Translations under genes and position numbers: made by a program
The notes under the pieces: generated by a model
What the model saw: the letters and a program-made list of their open reading frames with translations, nothing else
Told to the model about the DNA's origin: nothing
The model's database searches: none
Shown: piece by piece, positions 11,963 to 19,514 of the stretch
Layout of the letters: every line of letters starts with the position of its first letter
How positions within the stretch are numbered: the first letter of the stretch is position 1
Source of the DNA: a virus
IMG/VR virus record: IMGVR_UViG_3300032316_000713
Span: 1 to 21,581 of that record
Direction: 5' to 3' (one strand)
Length of the DNA stretch: 21,581 nt

Positions 11963-12943
11963 ATGGCTGACTCTACACAGCCTGTCGACAAAGGCAACGC
12001 AGAAGACGTTCGCAAGCAAAAGGCTCGCGAAAGGAATCTCCGTTACAGGCAAAACCATCCAGAAGCAGGCAGGCGTTGCTACCTAGCTAACAGAGATCGA
12101 ATTTTGCGAGCTAGCAAGGCATACCGCGAAAGGGTTGGCGAAAAGAGAAAAGCACAGCAGAGAGAGTATTACGAGAAAAATAAGAGCCTGATCCTGTCCC
12201 GGCAGAAAACCGACCGAGGCAAGGCAACGCGAAAGAGATATGCAGCAAAGGTCGCATCAGATCCAGAGAAACTGAAAAAGAAAAGGGAGATGGATCGCCT
12301 GTACAGCAAGCGTTACAGGGAAAGGCACCCTGAGCGACGCAAGCAGATTCAGAAGAGGTACAGGACAAATAACGCTGATGCCTGCCGCGAATCGGCCAAA
12401 AAGACCATAGCAAAAGACCCGGAAAAGTACCGCAAAGCATGGACCCTTAATTCAAGAAAACACAGAGCCGCATTTGTGCAAAAAAACGGCGCGTGTTATT
12501 CGACGTTACGGAGGAAGCGTGACGCGCAGTTTGCGATGGCTCTCGCGCTAAGGAGCCGGATTGGGGTCGCACTTTCGAGGCAAAACGCTCGGAAATCAAA
12601 TCGGACTCTTAAGCTCGTAGGCTGCACGACTAGCGAGCTAATGTCGCACCTAGAATCAAAGTTTGCGCCAGGAATGTCTTGGGAGAATCGTGGTCGCCAC
12701 GGCTGGCACATTGACCACATCATTCCGCTGGCGAAGTTTGATTTGCGCGACCCGCATCAGCAGTCTGTTGCATTCCACTACACAAACCTTCAGCCGCTTT
12801 GGGCAAAGGACAACCTCCGCAAGAGCTGCAAGTTGCCTGGGCAAGTGCTCTTTGGGTTTGCATACGCCGCTAAGATCGCCGATGCGGCATCGGCAAAACC
12901 CAAGAGGCGGCGCAAGGATGGCGGGCAACACGGCGGTCATTGA
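11963..12943 (+). CDS. HNH endonuclease with long basic N-terminus
   Basis: This 326-residue protein has a Lys/Arg-rich, helical N-terminal 180 residues with repeats of short basic segments (KRYRERHPERRK, EKYRKAW), probably DNA-binding. A C-terminal HNH core follows: WHIDHIIPLAKFDL with His249, Asp251 and His252, then NLQPLWAKDN with Asn275 and Asn284. This core is common in phage HNH enzymes that act as homing endonucleases. ATG 11963 has AGGAG at 11951-11955 upstream; GTG 11945 is an alternative. The DNA is markedly A-rich compared with its neighbours, and the gene stands apart with its own candidate promoter and hairpin. It probably arrived recently as a mobile nuclease gene. Confidence 0.82.
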   Translation: MADSTQPVDKGNAEDVRKQKARERNLRYRQNHPEAGRRCYLANRDRILRASKAYRERVGEKRKAQQREYYEKNKSLILSRQKTDRGKATRKRYAAKVASDPEKLKKKREMDRLYSKRYRERHPERRKQIQKRYRTNNADACRESAKKTIAKDPEKYRKAWTLNSRKHRAAFVQKNGACYSTLRRKRDAQFAMALALRSRIGVALSRQNARKSNRTLKLVGCTTSELMSHLESKFAPGMSWENRGRHGWHIDHIIPLAKFDLRDPHQQSVAFHYTNLQPLWAKDNLRKSCKLPGQVLFGFAYAAKIADAASAKPKRRRKDGGQHGGH

Positions 12944-13280
12944 TTTTCAGACGCTTCGCGTGCAGTGGGCATCGCACAGCTCGATGTTCGCAATTTGTGC
13001 TTACTGGAATATATCGAAGGATCAGCTGATCCGCCTGAAGACTGTGGCCGAGTTGCCGCCCCGGCATGACAGGCGTTTCCGCTTCAAGCCGAAACGAAGC
13101 GAGACCCGCGACCCGACGCCGGCCGAGATCGAGCAACGCTGCAAGGAAGTGCAGGCGCGATGGGATGATCGCACCAGGCAGGAGCGGTCGGTCATCAAGC
13201 CTCGGCCGGTGACGCTCAAGCGAATCGAAATGACCGACGAGGCTCGCCAAGCGTTCGACGAGCTGCCGGTGGAAGAATGA
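12918..13280 (+). CDS. DNA-binding protein related to the one at 8342
   Basis: This 120-residue protein starts at ATG 12918, overlapping the HNH gene by 26 bases, with AAGG close upstream. It has a possible helix-turn-helix (SSMFAICAYWNISKDQLIRL), a basic linker (PPRHDRRFRFKPKR) and the segment DPTPAEIEQRCKEVQARW. The latter resembles DPTPEQIAERAAEVRTRR at 8342-8644 in position and sequence, so the two are probably paralogues of one phage family. Its stop is overlapped by the next gene. The role is unknown; regulation or packaging-related binding is possible. Confidence 0.65.
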   Translation: MAGNTAVIDFQTLRVQWASHSSMFAICAYWNISKDQLIRLKTVAELPPRHDRRFRFKPKRSETRDPTPAEIEQRCKEVQARWDDRTRQERSVIKPRPVTLKRIEMTDEARQAFDELPVEE

Positions 13281-13564
13281 GTCGCCAGCACGACTACATC
13301 GAGCGCCGGATCGTCATCGAGTACGGGCGTCGGTACGTGTACCTCACGATGTCAGACGCGACCGCGAAGCTCGTGCCGGGCCGGGAGGAGGTCTTTACGC
13401 AGCCGTTCCTGCTGGAGCGGCGCGACGCTCACGACGAGGCGGATGACTGCTGGCAGGCGTGCTACCAGCACATCAGCGACGCCGTCGTGTTCCCGATGCC
13501 CCTGCAAGGGGACGGGGGGCAGGGGGCAGAATCGACGGAGGACGATTCGCCGCCCTCTGGATGA
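13277..13564 (+). CDS. Hypothetical protein, 95 residues
   Basis: I do not recognise this protein. ATG 13277 overlaps the previous stop (ATGA), with GGAAG just upstream. Residues 1-75 look like a small alpha/beta domain (RRIVIEYGRRYVYLTM, then an acidic DEADD stretch and a helix with two Cys). The last 20 residues are Gly/Glu/Ser-rich and probably disordered. The position suggests co-translation with the DNA-binding gene before it. Confidence 0.6.
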   Translation: MSRQHDYIERRIVIEYGRRYVYLTMSDATAKLVPGREEVFTQPFLLERRDAHDEADDCWQACYQHISDAVVFPMPLQGDGGQGAESTEDDSPPSG

Positions 13565-13568
13565 CGCC

Positions 13569-13928
13569 GTGGACGCCGCCGACAACCTCCAGACAGTCGC
13601 CGCCAGGGCCAATGCGTTCCTGGCGGCTGCTCGCGAGCAAGCCGCGGACGGCCTGACATGGGCCGAGTTCGGCCGGCTGCTCGTGCAGTTGCTACACCTG
13701 CTCGTCGCCGGGCTCGACGCCGTGACGACGCTGTCGGGTCCAGAGAAGAAGGCGGTCGTGCTGACGGCCGCTGCTGCCCTGTTCGACACGTTCGCCGACA
13801 AGTGTGTCCCGCTGACCGTCTGGCCTGCGTGGCTTCTGATTCGGCCGGCGACTCGCGTGCTCATCCTGTCGCTCGCTGCCGGTGCCATTGAAGCCCTGGT
13901 CGTAATCACGAGGAGAGACCCCGCATGA
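13569..13928 (+). CDS. Small protein with C-terminal membrane segment
   Basis: This 119-residue protein begins at GTG 13569, four bases after the previous stop, without a clear ribosome site; start choice is uncertain because the frame is open further upstream. The first 40 residues are helical (AARANAFLAAAREQAADGLT). Hydrophobic stretches lie near 41-52, 65-76 and at the C-terminus (LILSLAAGAIEALVV). One or two membrane-spanning helices are likely. It opens a run of small membrane proteins next to a cysteine peptidase. A holin-like role is possible but not shown. Confidence 0.55.
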   Translation: MDAADNLQTVAARANAFLAAAREQAADGLTWAEFGRLLVQLLHLLVAGLDAVTTLSGPEKKAVVLTAAAALFDTFADKCVPLTVWPAWLLIRPATRVLILSLAAGAIEALVVITRRDPA

Positions 13929-14194
13929 TGACCCTGCTCATCGTCGCCGCCGCCGTGGCCTGGCTCATGTGGCCGACCGGCAAGGCGACGCCATCACAGG
14001 CGATGCCGCTGCCGTCTGACCTGTTCCGCGTGCCGCCGCCTGCGGCACCAGCCACGCCGGATGCAAGGGCTGCGATCGACAGCCTGCTGGCCGTGCGTGA
14101 CAGGCTGTCTGCTGGTGGCCCGCTCGACGAGGAGAGCGGTGCCGCGGTCGACCGTCTCTGGCTGGAGCTGCTCCACGGGAGCGCCAAGCGATGA
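13925..14194 (+). CDS. Small membrane-anchored protein, 89 residues
   Basis: ATG 13925 overlaps the previous stop (ATGA). An N-terminal hydrophobic helix (MMTLLIVAAAVAWLMW) is followed by a Pro/Ala-rich linker and a helical soluble part (residues 45-86). It is probably a bitopic inner-membrane protein with the helical part in the periplasm, or a lipid-free spanin-like component. No lipobox Cys is visible, so a spanin outer subunit is not supported. I do not recognise the family. Confidence 0.55.
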   Translation: MMTLLIVAAAVAWLMWPTGKATPSQAMPLPSDLFRVPPPAAPATPDARAAIDSLLAVRDRLSAGGPLDEESGAAVDRLWLELLHGSAKR

Positions 14195-14646
14195 GCCGAG
14201 AGAAGGGAATCGTGTTCGCCGCCCTGCTTGCCGTCGCGGCACTGGCTGCCGTTGTCGAGTTCGCACAGCGTCCCGGCGAGGACGTCCGTCCCGAGCCCGG
14301 TCTGTCGCTCCGGGGGAAGTTCGTCGGCCCGGCGGCGGCCGATGACGCTGCCGCCTTCGCCGGGCTGTGCCGCGGCATCGCCGACGCCTTGCAGGCCGAC
14401 GGCCAGAAGTCCACGCCACGAATCACCACGGGCGTTCAGCTTGAGGACGTTCGTGTCGCTGCCGCCGAAGGGCGATTCCTGCCGCGGACGCTGACCCGCG
14501 AGCAGCCTCACGCTACCGCCGCTGCCGGCCGGTATCTCGATGAGGTGGCCGGCACATCTGGCGGGCCGCTCGACACGACGACTCGTGCCAAGTGGGTCGC
14601 CGCGTACCGCACGCTCGCCGATGCCGCCGAGGAGGCCGTCCGATGA
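14191..14646 (+). CDS. Membrane-anchored protein, 151 residues
   Basis: ATG 14191 overlaps the previous stop. The N-terminal helix (GIVFAALLAVAALAAVVEFA) is a signal anchor. The rest is a soluble, Ala-rich helical domain (about 45-150) that is probably outside the cytoplasm. It has no Cys other than one near residue 60 and no catalytic motif that I can see. It lies between two other anchored proteins, each joined by an ATGA overlap, so stoichiometric production of a complex is plausible. Confidence 0.58.
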   Translation: MSREKGIVFAALLAVAALAAVVEFAQRPGEDVRPEPGLSLRGKFVGPAAADDAAAFAGLCRGIADALQADGQKSTPRITTGVQLEDVRVAAAEGRFLPRTLTREQPHATAAAGRYLDEVAGTSGGPLDTTTRAKWVAAYRTLADAAEEAVR

Positions 14647-14888
14647 CGCTGCTCGATCATGTGTGGGAGGTCGTCGACAACGCTCTGATGCTGTGCTGCT
14701 GCATTGCCGTGCTCGTCGTGGCCGCGTCTGCCATCGCGTGCCCGGTCTACCTGCATCTCATCCACGCGGAGCTTGTCCAGATCCGCGAGCAGTCCGCATC
14801 GTGCAAGTGCAGCCACGACCGCGGCCCTGGCCCCGTGCTGCCGCGAGTGCTGCCACGCCTCCGCAATCTCGGGGAGGCAGACGATTGA
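14643..14888 (+). CDS. Cys-rich single-pass membrane protein, 81 residues
   Basis: ATG 14643 overlaps the previous stop. A central membrane helix carries an unusual Cys cluster (ALMLCCCIAVLVVAASAIAC), followed by a helix and a C-terminal Cys-x-Cys in SCKCSHDRG. The overall plan (short N-terminus, one helix, basic tail) is that of small phage envelope proteins. Its stop overlaps the TTG start of the cysteine peptidase gene. I do not recognise the family. Confidence 0.55.
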   Translation: MTLLDHVWEVVDNALMLCCCIAVLVVAASAIACPVYLHLIHAELVQIREQSASCKCSHDRGPGPVLPRVLPRLRNLGEADD

Positions 14889-15952
14889 GCCATCGACGCA
14901 GCGTCTGGACGATATCGGCCATTGCATTCGTCGTGTTCGCGGCGATTGCCGGAGCCATCATTGACCACTACACGCATCGCCTGCTGAGGCGAGTTGACAG
15001 CGGCTTCGGCTACCAGCCGAATCCCGAGGGTGTCCGTCTGTTCCTCGGCGAGCTAGCCCAGCCCACGTTTGCCGAGGCTGGTGCCGACGCGATGAAGAAC
15101 GCGACCGGCCGCGACACGTTCCTCTATCGTGCGGTCGACATTGCTCACCAGCGGAAGTACGGCACGCCGTGGCGGTCGTGGGACCAGGGCTCTGCGGGCA
15201 CATGCGTGTCGTTCGCGTTTGCGTTGGGCGAATACACAGCGGAAGCCGTCGACCACGTTGCCGGGAAAGTGAAGGAGCCGCCGGCGGCATGTGCGACCGA
15301 GCCGGTGTACGGCGGATCGAGGACGGCCGCCAGAATCCCGCCGATGGAGCGAAACAACGGAGGCGACGGCAGCTACGGAGGTGCCGCGGCCCGCTGGCTC
15401 ACCGGGAGGTGCACCGACACGACGCTCGGCGGAGTGCTCTATCGCCAGCAATACGGGTCGTTTGACCTGTCAAAGTATTCGATCTCCCTGTCTCGCGATT
15501 GGGGACGCAACGGCGTGCCGCTCGAGTTGGCCCGTGAAGCCAACAAGCGAAAGGCGAAGTGCGTTCAGGTACAGACTTGGCAGGAACTCTGTGCCGCGAT
15601 TGAGCGTGGCACGCCCGTGGCCATCTGCTCGCAGGTGGGCTACGGCCCGACGCCGCGAGTGCGTGACTCTGACGGCGCACTCTCCCGCGGCTCGTCGTGG
15701 TCGCACGCGATGCTGGTGTGGGGCGTAAGGCACAGGCACAACGGCTCGCCCGACGATATGGGGCTGATTCAAAACAGCTGGAACACCAACTGGGTATCAG
15801 GACCGCGGTGGCCCGACGATCAGCCTGACGGCTCGTTCTGGGCACGCCGTCGCGACGTCGAGGCGGCACTGCAACAGGGCGACTCGTGGGCGATCGGCAC
15901 GAGCTACGAGTGGCGTGACCTACAGAATGCCGATTGGGGGCTCGCACTATGA
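14885..15952 (+). CDS. Membrane-anchored papain-like cysteine peptidase
   Basis: This 355-residue protein has the complete papain (C1) active site: Gln101 and Cys107 in DQGSAGTCVSFA, His274 in SWSHAMLVWG and Asn297 in LIQNSWNTNW. The N-terminal helix (ISAIAFVVFAAIAGAII, residues 10-26) anchors it, so the catalytic domain is probably in the periplasm or on the outer face. It starts at TTG 14885, overlapping the previous stop, with a strong GGGGAGG at 14871-14877. Papain-like enzymes are rare in phages. Possible roles are cleaving host envelope or S-layer proteins for lysis, or processing virion proteins. It sits in a run of small membrane proteins. Confidence 0.85.
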   Translation: MSHRRSVWTISAIAFVVFAAIAGAIIDHYTHRLLRRVDSGFGYQPNPEGVRLFLGELAQPTFAEAGADAMKNATGRDTFLYRAVDIAHQRKYGTPWRSWDQGSAGTCVSFAFALGEYTAEAVDHVAGKVKEPPAACATEPVYGGSRTAARIPPMERNNGGDGSYGGAAARWLTGRCTDTTLGGVLYRQQYGSFDLSKYSISLSRDWGRNGVPLELAREANKRKAKCVQVQTWQELCAAIERGTPVAICSQVGYGPTPRVRDSDGALSRGSSWSHAMLVWGVRHRHNGSPDDMGLIQNSWNTNWVSGPRWPDDQPDGSFWARRRDVEAALQQGDSWAIGTSYEWRDLQNADWGLAL

Positions 15953-16176
15953 CGCTGATCTTCTGGGCAGTCACGGGAGTCATCGCGGGCAGCATCGCGA
16001 AGGCGATCCTGCCGCTTCAGTGGCCCGGCGGCTGGGTGCCGTGTGCCGCTCTTGGCTGCATCGGCAGCGTCGTCGGCGGCCTGCCGTTTGGCCAGGGGCC
16101 GGCGGGCATGGTTGGCTCGGTCATCGGGGCTTGCGTCGTCCTGTATCTCTACACCGCATGGAGCCAGCAGCAGTGA
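15949..16176 (+). CDS. GlsB/YeaQ/YmgE-like membrane protein
   Basis: This 75-residue protein starts at ATG 15949, overlapping the peptidase stop. It has three hydrophobic, Gly-rich segments in the order typical of the transglycosylase-associated (GlsB/YeaQ/YmgE) family: FWAVTGVIAGSIAKAILP, then LGCIGSVVGGLPFG, then MVGSVIGACVVLYLYTAW. The biochemical function of the family is not settled. Its place after a peptidase in the envelope cassette suggests a role in membrane or wall breakdown, or stabilisation. Confidence 0.75.
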   Translation: MTLIFWAVTGVIAGSIAKAILPLQWPGGWVPCAALGCIGSVVGGLPFGQGPAGMVGSVIGACVVLYLYTAWSQQQ

Positions 16177-16454
16177 ACGCCACGCAAAAGAAACTCGCCG
16201 TCGCTGCCGTCGTCCTCGTGGGCGTGACGTGGTGGTTCGCAACCGCACCTGACTCTCCGATTCGCCCAGAGCCACCGCGGCCCGACCGGCCGGTGCTCAA
16301 GTTCTTCGCGAAAATCGGCAAGCTCGCGGCCCGCATCGGGCTCACCGCCCTGGTTTTTATGGAGCCTGCACCGGCAGACGCCGACGAGACACAGATGGCT
16401 CACGCCGTCCTCGGCATCGACGGGCATGTGCAGCTGAGAAATGAGAGGTGGTAG
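16173..16454 (+). CDS. Small membrane-anchored protein, 93 residues
   Basis: GTG 16173 overlaps the previous stop; ATG 16158 is an in-frame alternative. A membrane helix lies near residues 7-22 (LAVAAVVLVGVTWWFA), followed by a Pro-rich linker. A second hydrophobic helix is near 55-65 (LAARIGLTALVFM). The short C-terminal tail is polar. I do not recognise it. It belongs to the same coupled run as the peptidase. Confidence 0.55.
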   Translation: MNATQKKLAVAAVVLVGVTWWFATAPDSPIRPEPPRPDRPVLKFFAKIGKLAARIGLTALVFMEPAPADADETQMAHAVLGIDGHVQLRNERW

Positions 16455-16748
16455 ATGCACGCTCTGTGGCACTGGCTGCTCTATGTGCTGACGTGGTCAT
16501 CCGCCGATCCCGGCGTGATTGACGCGGAGCGTGCCCGCACGGCCGGCAGCGTCAACGTCGCCTACGCTGGCCTCGCACTGGAGCCGACGAAGCCGCAGGA
16601 CGTGCCGGCTGCCATCGAGCCTCCGAGGCCATGCGAGCAGTGCAGCGGCACAGGCCGCATCTACCGCCCCGATGGTGGATGGGTGAAGTGTCCGTGCGGT
16701 GCGTGCTCGGCTGATCGCTGCCAGGCGAAAGGCAAGGCGACGCGATGA
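16455..16748 (+). CDS. Small protein with DnaJ-like Cys-rich segment
   Basis: This 97-residue protein begins one base after the previous stop at ATG 16455, with AGAGGTGG upstream. The N-terminus (ALWHWLLYVLTW) is hydrophobic and could be a signal or anchor. The C-terminal third contains a CxxCxGxG unit (C60-x2-C63-SGTG), followed by C79-P-C81-x2-C84 and C89, the layout of a DnaJ-type zinc-binding module. In DnaJ such modules bind unfolded proteins. Here it may bind zinc and a partner protein. The stop overlaps the tail gene start. Confidence 0.65.
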   Translation: MHALWHWLLYVLTWSSADPGVIDAERARTAGSVNVAYAGLALEPTKPQDVPAAIEPPRPCEQCSGTGRIYRPDGGWVKCPCGACSADRCQAKGKATR

Positions 16749-17662
16749 CTCGACCGCGTGCAGGGTATGTCGGATTCACGCGGACGCCGACCTCGACGGC
16801 GGCGTCTGGAATCTGGACGCTGCGAGAAGCAGAGGCGAGCAAGCTTGCGGCCGCGTGGCCAGACACGATTCTCCCCGTTTCGTTTCTGGCGATCCCTCTG
16901 ATGACCTCTGCCACAGCGCCTAGCGGCACTGCGTCTGCGTCTGCGATCCTCGGCGCGGGGCTTGATGCGTTTCGCGCATTCGACAAGGCAACCGTGCCGA
17001 ATGACGGCACGTTTTATGCGTCGCCGAGCCCGGCAACGAACAACTGGATCCAATACGACTTCGGCGTTGGATCGGCATCTGGGATCGGCGGCTACACGAT
17101 CACGAGTAGAAACCTTTCCGGCTACGGCGACTCTTCATCTGGATTGTCGCAGGTGCCGTCTGCGTGGACGCTGTCTGGATCAAGCGACGGCACGACGTTC
17201 ACCGTGGTCGACACTCGTACGGGCGAATCGTTTACGCAGGGGCAGACGCGGACGTTCACGTTGTCAGCGTCAGCCGCGTATCGAGTCTTTCGGTGGACGT
17301 GGACAGCGAATCCTGCCGGCGGTGCGGTTATCGTCCCGAAAATCCAGCTTGTTGCCGGTGCGGCTGGTGGAGGCACGCCAGCATTTGCAGTAAGCGGCGC
17401 GGGAACTGCCGCCGCAAACGGCACGTACTGCGAGAGCGGAACTCTCAACGGGCGACCGCGATATATCTACGGCAGCTACTGCATAGAGTACGCGAGCGAC
17501 TGGATAGTCAACGACGAGAGCAACGGCCCCGCCTGGCTGATCCGCTTGAGTAGCACTGATCTGTACTACGCCTCGGTGACTACTGCGACCCCGCCGCTCA
17601 GTGGCTGGGGAGTCTTTTCCGGCGGCTCGCCCGCGCCAACGCTGTCCTCCACCACCTGCTAG
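16745..17662 (+). CDS. Tail or fibre protein with F5/8-C (discoidin)-like domain
   Basis: This 305-residue protein starts at ATG 16745 (ATGA overlap). The first 40 residues (GYVGFTRTPTSTAASGIWTL...) match the adaptor-like opening of phage fibre proteins. Residues about 55-203 look like a discoidin/F5-8 type C domain: NNWIQYDFG, GYTITSRN, SAWTLSGSSDGTTF and a closing FRWTWTA strand. This fold binds sugars. The last 90 residues form another Tyr/Trp-rich module starting at GTPAFAVSG with short repeats around GTYCESG and YIYGSYC. It probably binds host surface glycans. It is the first gene of the tail region. Confidence 0.75.
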   Translation: MTRPRAGYVGFTRTPTSTAASGIWTLREAEASKLAAAWPDTILPVSFLAIPLMTSATAPSGTASASAILGAGLDAFRAFDKATVPNDGTFYASPSPATNNWIQYDFGVGSASGIGGYTITSRNLSGYGDSSSGLSQVPSAWTLSGSSDGTTFTVVDTRTGESFTQGQTRTFTLSASAAYRVFRWTWTANPAGGAVIVPKIQLVAGAAGGGTPAFAVSGAGTAAANGTYCESGTLNGRPRYIYGSYCIEYASDWIVNDESNGPAWLIRLSSTDLYYASVTTATPPLSGWGVFSGGSPAPTLSSTTC

Positions 17663-17685
17663 ACAGTATCGGAGAGGAGATAGAG

Positions 17686-18009
17686 ATGTCGTCTTACGAT
17701 CAGCTGCCGGGTCAGCTCAACCTCTCCGTCCGTGGCGGCGACCGCCTCTCGGCCGAGATTGACTTCAACCCGATTTCGCTCACGGGTTTCACGATGGCGG
17801 CGACGATCTCGTCCCTCGTCGGAGGCAACACGCTCGCCTCAATGACGACGACGCTGACGGACGCGGCGGCAGGAAAGGTGAATGTCTCACTGACCGGCAC
17901 GCAGACCGTCGACCTGCCGCGTGGCACGTACAGATGGGATCTGACGGCGACCGACGCCGCCAGCGTGCGGCGTAGCTACCTCACTGGATTCGTCGAGGTC
18001 ACTCGCTGA
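17686..18009 (+). CDS. Small tail/baseplate-like protein
   Basis: This 107-residue beta-rich protein follows GGAGAGGAG at ATG 17686. The ending GTYRWDLTATDAASVRRSYL and GFVEVTR resembles small phage baseplate or fibre-attachment domains (BppU-like). It has no signal peptide or catalytic motif. Its stop overlaps the start of the long fibre gene (TGATG), so it is likely co-produced with the fibre and may connect it to the baseplate. The family name is tentative. Confidence 0.6.
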   Translation: MSSYDQLPGQLNLSVRGGDRLSAEIDFNPISLTGFTMAATISSLVGGNTLASMTTTLTDAAAGKVNVSLTGTQTVDLPRGTYRWDLTATDAASVRRSYLTGFVEVTR

Positions 18010-19121
18010 TGGGCATAACCGTTTCGACAAGCCCGCAGCAGGTGACAGCCTCCGTCAGCGAGGACAAGGTCACGGCGGCCGTGAGTTCGCAAGCTGTCAC
18101 GGCGACCGTGCAGGCGGGCTTCGGTGCCAGCGGTGCTGCCGGCTCTGCGGGCGCGTCAGGCTCGAGCGGCGTTGTTACGGTGTCGGCACCGCTCACCAAC
18201 AGCGGCACAGGCTCTGCGGCGGCGCTGGCTCTGTCTGTCGGGTCTGGCCTGGGCGTTTCGGCTGGCTCGCTCGTCGTGTCTGCCGTGCCGCTGTCGTCGC
18301 TCGCTCAAGGCGGTGCGACTGCCGGCCAGGTCGTGCGATGGAACGGCACGGCGTGGGCAGTCGGCAACGTGACGGCTGGCAGCACGGCGTGGGATGACAT
18401 CATCGGCAAGCCGACTTTCGCGACGGTCGCAACGACGGGCAGCTACGCCGACCTGACGAACAAGCCGACCATCCCGGCCGCGTACTCGCTTCCGGTGGCG
18501 ACGAGCAGCGTCCTCGGTGGCGTGAAGCAAGGAAGCAACGTCACTATCGGCGGTGACGGCACGATCAGCGTATCGGCACCTGTGACATCGCTGCCGTACT
18601 CGTCTATCACAGGCACGCCGTCCCTGGCAACGGTGGCCACGAGCGGCAGCTACGCCGACCTCACTGGGAAGCCGACGCTCGGCACGCTGGCATCGCAGGA
18701 TGGCACATTCAGCGGCACGTCGAGCGGCACGAACACGGGCGACCAGACGATCACGCTCACCGGAGACGTCACAGGCAGCGGCACTGGTTCGTTCGCGGCC
18801 ACGCTCTCGAGCACGGGCATCTCGGCTGGCACCTACACGAGCGTGACGGTTGACGCGAAGGGCCGCGTGACGGCGGGCTCGTCGCCGGCAATCGCCTACT
18901 CCTCACTCTCGGGAGTGCCGTCCACGTTTGCTCCGTCAGCACACAAGGCATCGCACGCGACGGGGGGCAGTGATGCACTGACAGCAGCCGACATCGGTGC
19001 GGCGGCGACAAGCCATTCCCACGCTGCCAGCGATATCACAAGCGGCACGCTGGCCGATGCCAGGTTGTCGGAGAAAGCGACCGCGGCAATCAACTCGTAT
19101 CTGTGGCAGACATTCCGATAG
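18009..19121 (+). CDS. Repetitive tail fibre protein
   Basis: This 370-residue protein is Ser/Thr/Gly/Ala-rich with short fibre repeats. The unit (ATVATxGSYADLTxKPT) occurs around residues 138-154 and 208-224, and related DIxGKPT and SITGTPS words stand between. A Gly/Ala stretch (GASGAAGSAGASGSSG) near residues 39-54 is collagen-like in style. The C-terminal part (SHSHAASDITSGTLADARL) matches the end of many phage fibre shafts. It is probably a trimeric shaft. The tip or receptor part would come from other genes, such as the beta-propeller one downstream. Confidence 0.8.
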   Translation: MGITVSTSPQQVTASVSEDKVTAAVSSQAVTATVQAGFGASGAAGSAGASGSSGVVTVSAPLTNSGTGSAAALALSVGSGLGVSAGSLVVSAVPLSSLAQGGATAGQVVRWNGTAWAVGNVTAGSTAWDDIIGKPTFATVATTGSYADLTNKPTIPAAYSLPVATSSVLGGVKQGSNVTIGGDGTISVSAPVTSLPYSSITGTPSLATVATSGSYADLTGKPTLGTLASQDGTFSGTSSGTNTGDQTITLTGDVTGSGTGSFAATLSSTGISAGTYTSVTVDAKGRVTAGSSPAIAYSSLSGVPSTFAPSAHKASHATGGSDALTAADIGAAATSHSHAASDITSGTLADARLSEKATAAINSYLWQTFR

Positions 19122-19130
19122 GAGTTTTCA

Positions 19131-19514
19131 ATGGCAACGTCCCCAGCATTTGCAGTTACGCCCCGCATCGCGACAGTCAACATCGCGACCGGAAACACCG
19201 CCCGCGATGGCAGCGGAACTGTCGCGACGCTCATCACTGGGGCGGCCACGGGGACACGCATCGCCGAATTGGTCGTCAAGGCTCGCGTCACCACCACGGC
19301 TGGTCAGGTGCGGGTGTTCCTGCATGACGGTTCGTCCTTTTTTGCTCTAGACGAGATCGCCGTGGCGGCTGCGACCGTCTCGGCAAGTGTGCAATCAACT
19401 CGCGTGTCAGTGATCTACAACAACCTCATCCTGCCGTCTGCGTCATGGTCGATTCGCGTCAGCACTCACAACGCAGAAAGCATCGACGTTACTGCCCTTG
19501 GTGCGGACCTTTGA
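19131..19514 (+). CDS. Small beta-rich tail-associated protein
   Basis: This 127-residue protein has TAGGAG upstream of ATG 19131. It is nearly all beta strand by composition (RIATVNIATGNTARDGSG, GQVRVFLHDGSSFFALDE, then SIRVSTHNAESIDVTALG). This pattern is common in small phage tail or head-decoration proteins. It has no hydrophobic segment. The next gene starts at a TTG inside its stop codon, so the two are coupled and their products may form one structure. Confidence 0.6.
   Translation: MATSPAFAVTPRIATVNIATGNTARDGSGTVATLITGAATGTRIAELVVKARVTTTAGQVRVFLHDGSSFFALDEIAVAAATVSASVQSTRVSVIYNNLILPSASWSIRVSTHNAESIDVTALGADL

Noticed and set aside
18420-18690. DNA direct repeat in the fibre gene
   Set aside because: The similarity follows from repeated fibre units (ATVATxGSYADLT) and needs no separate element.
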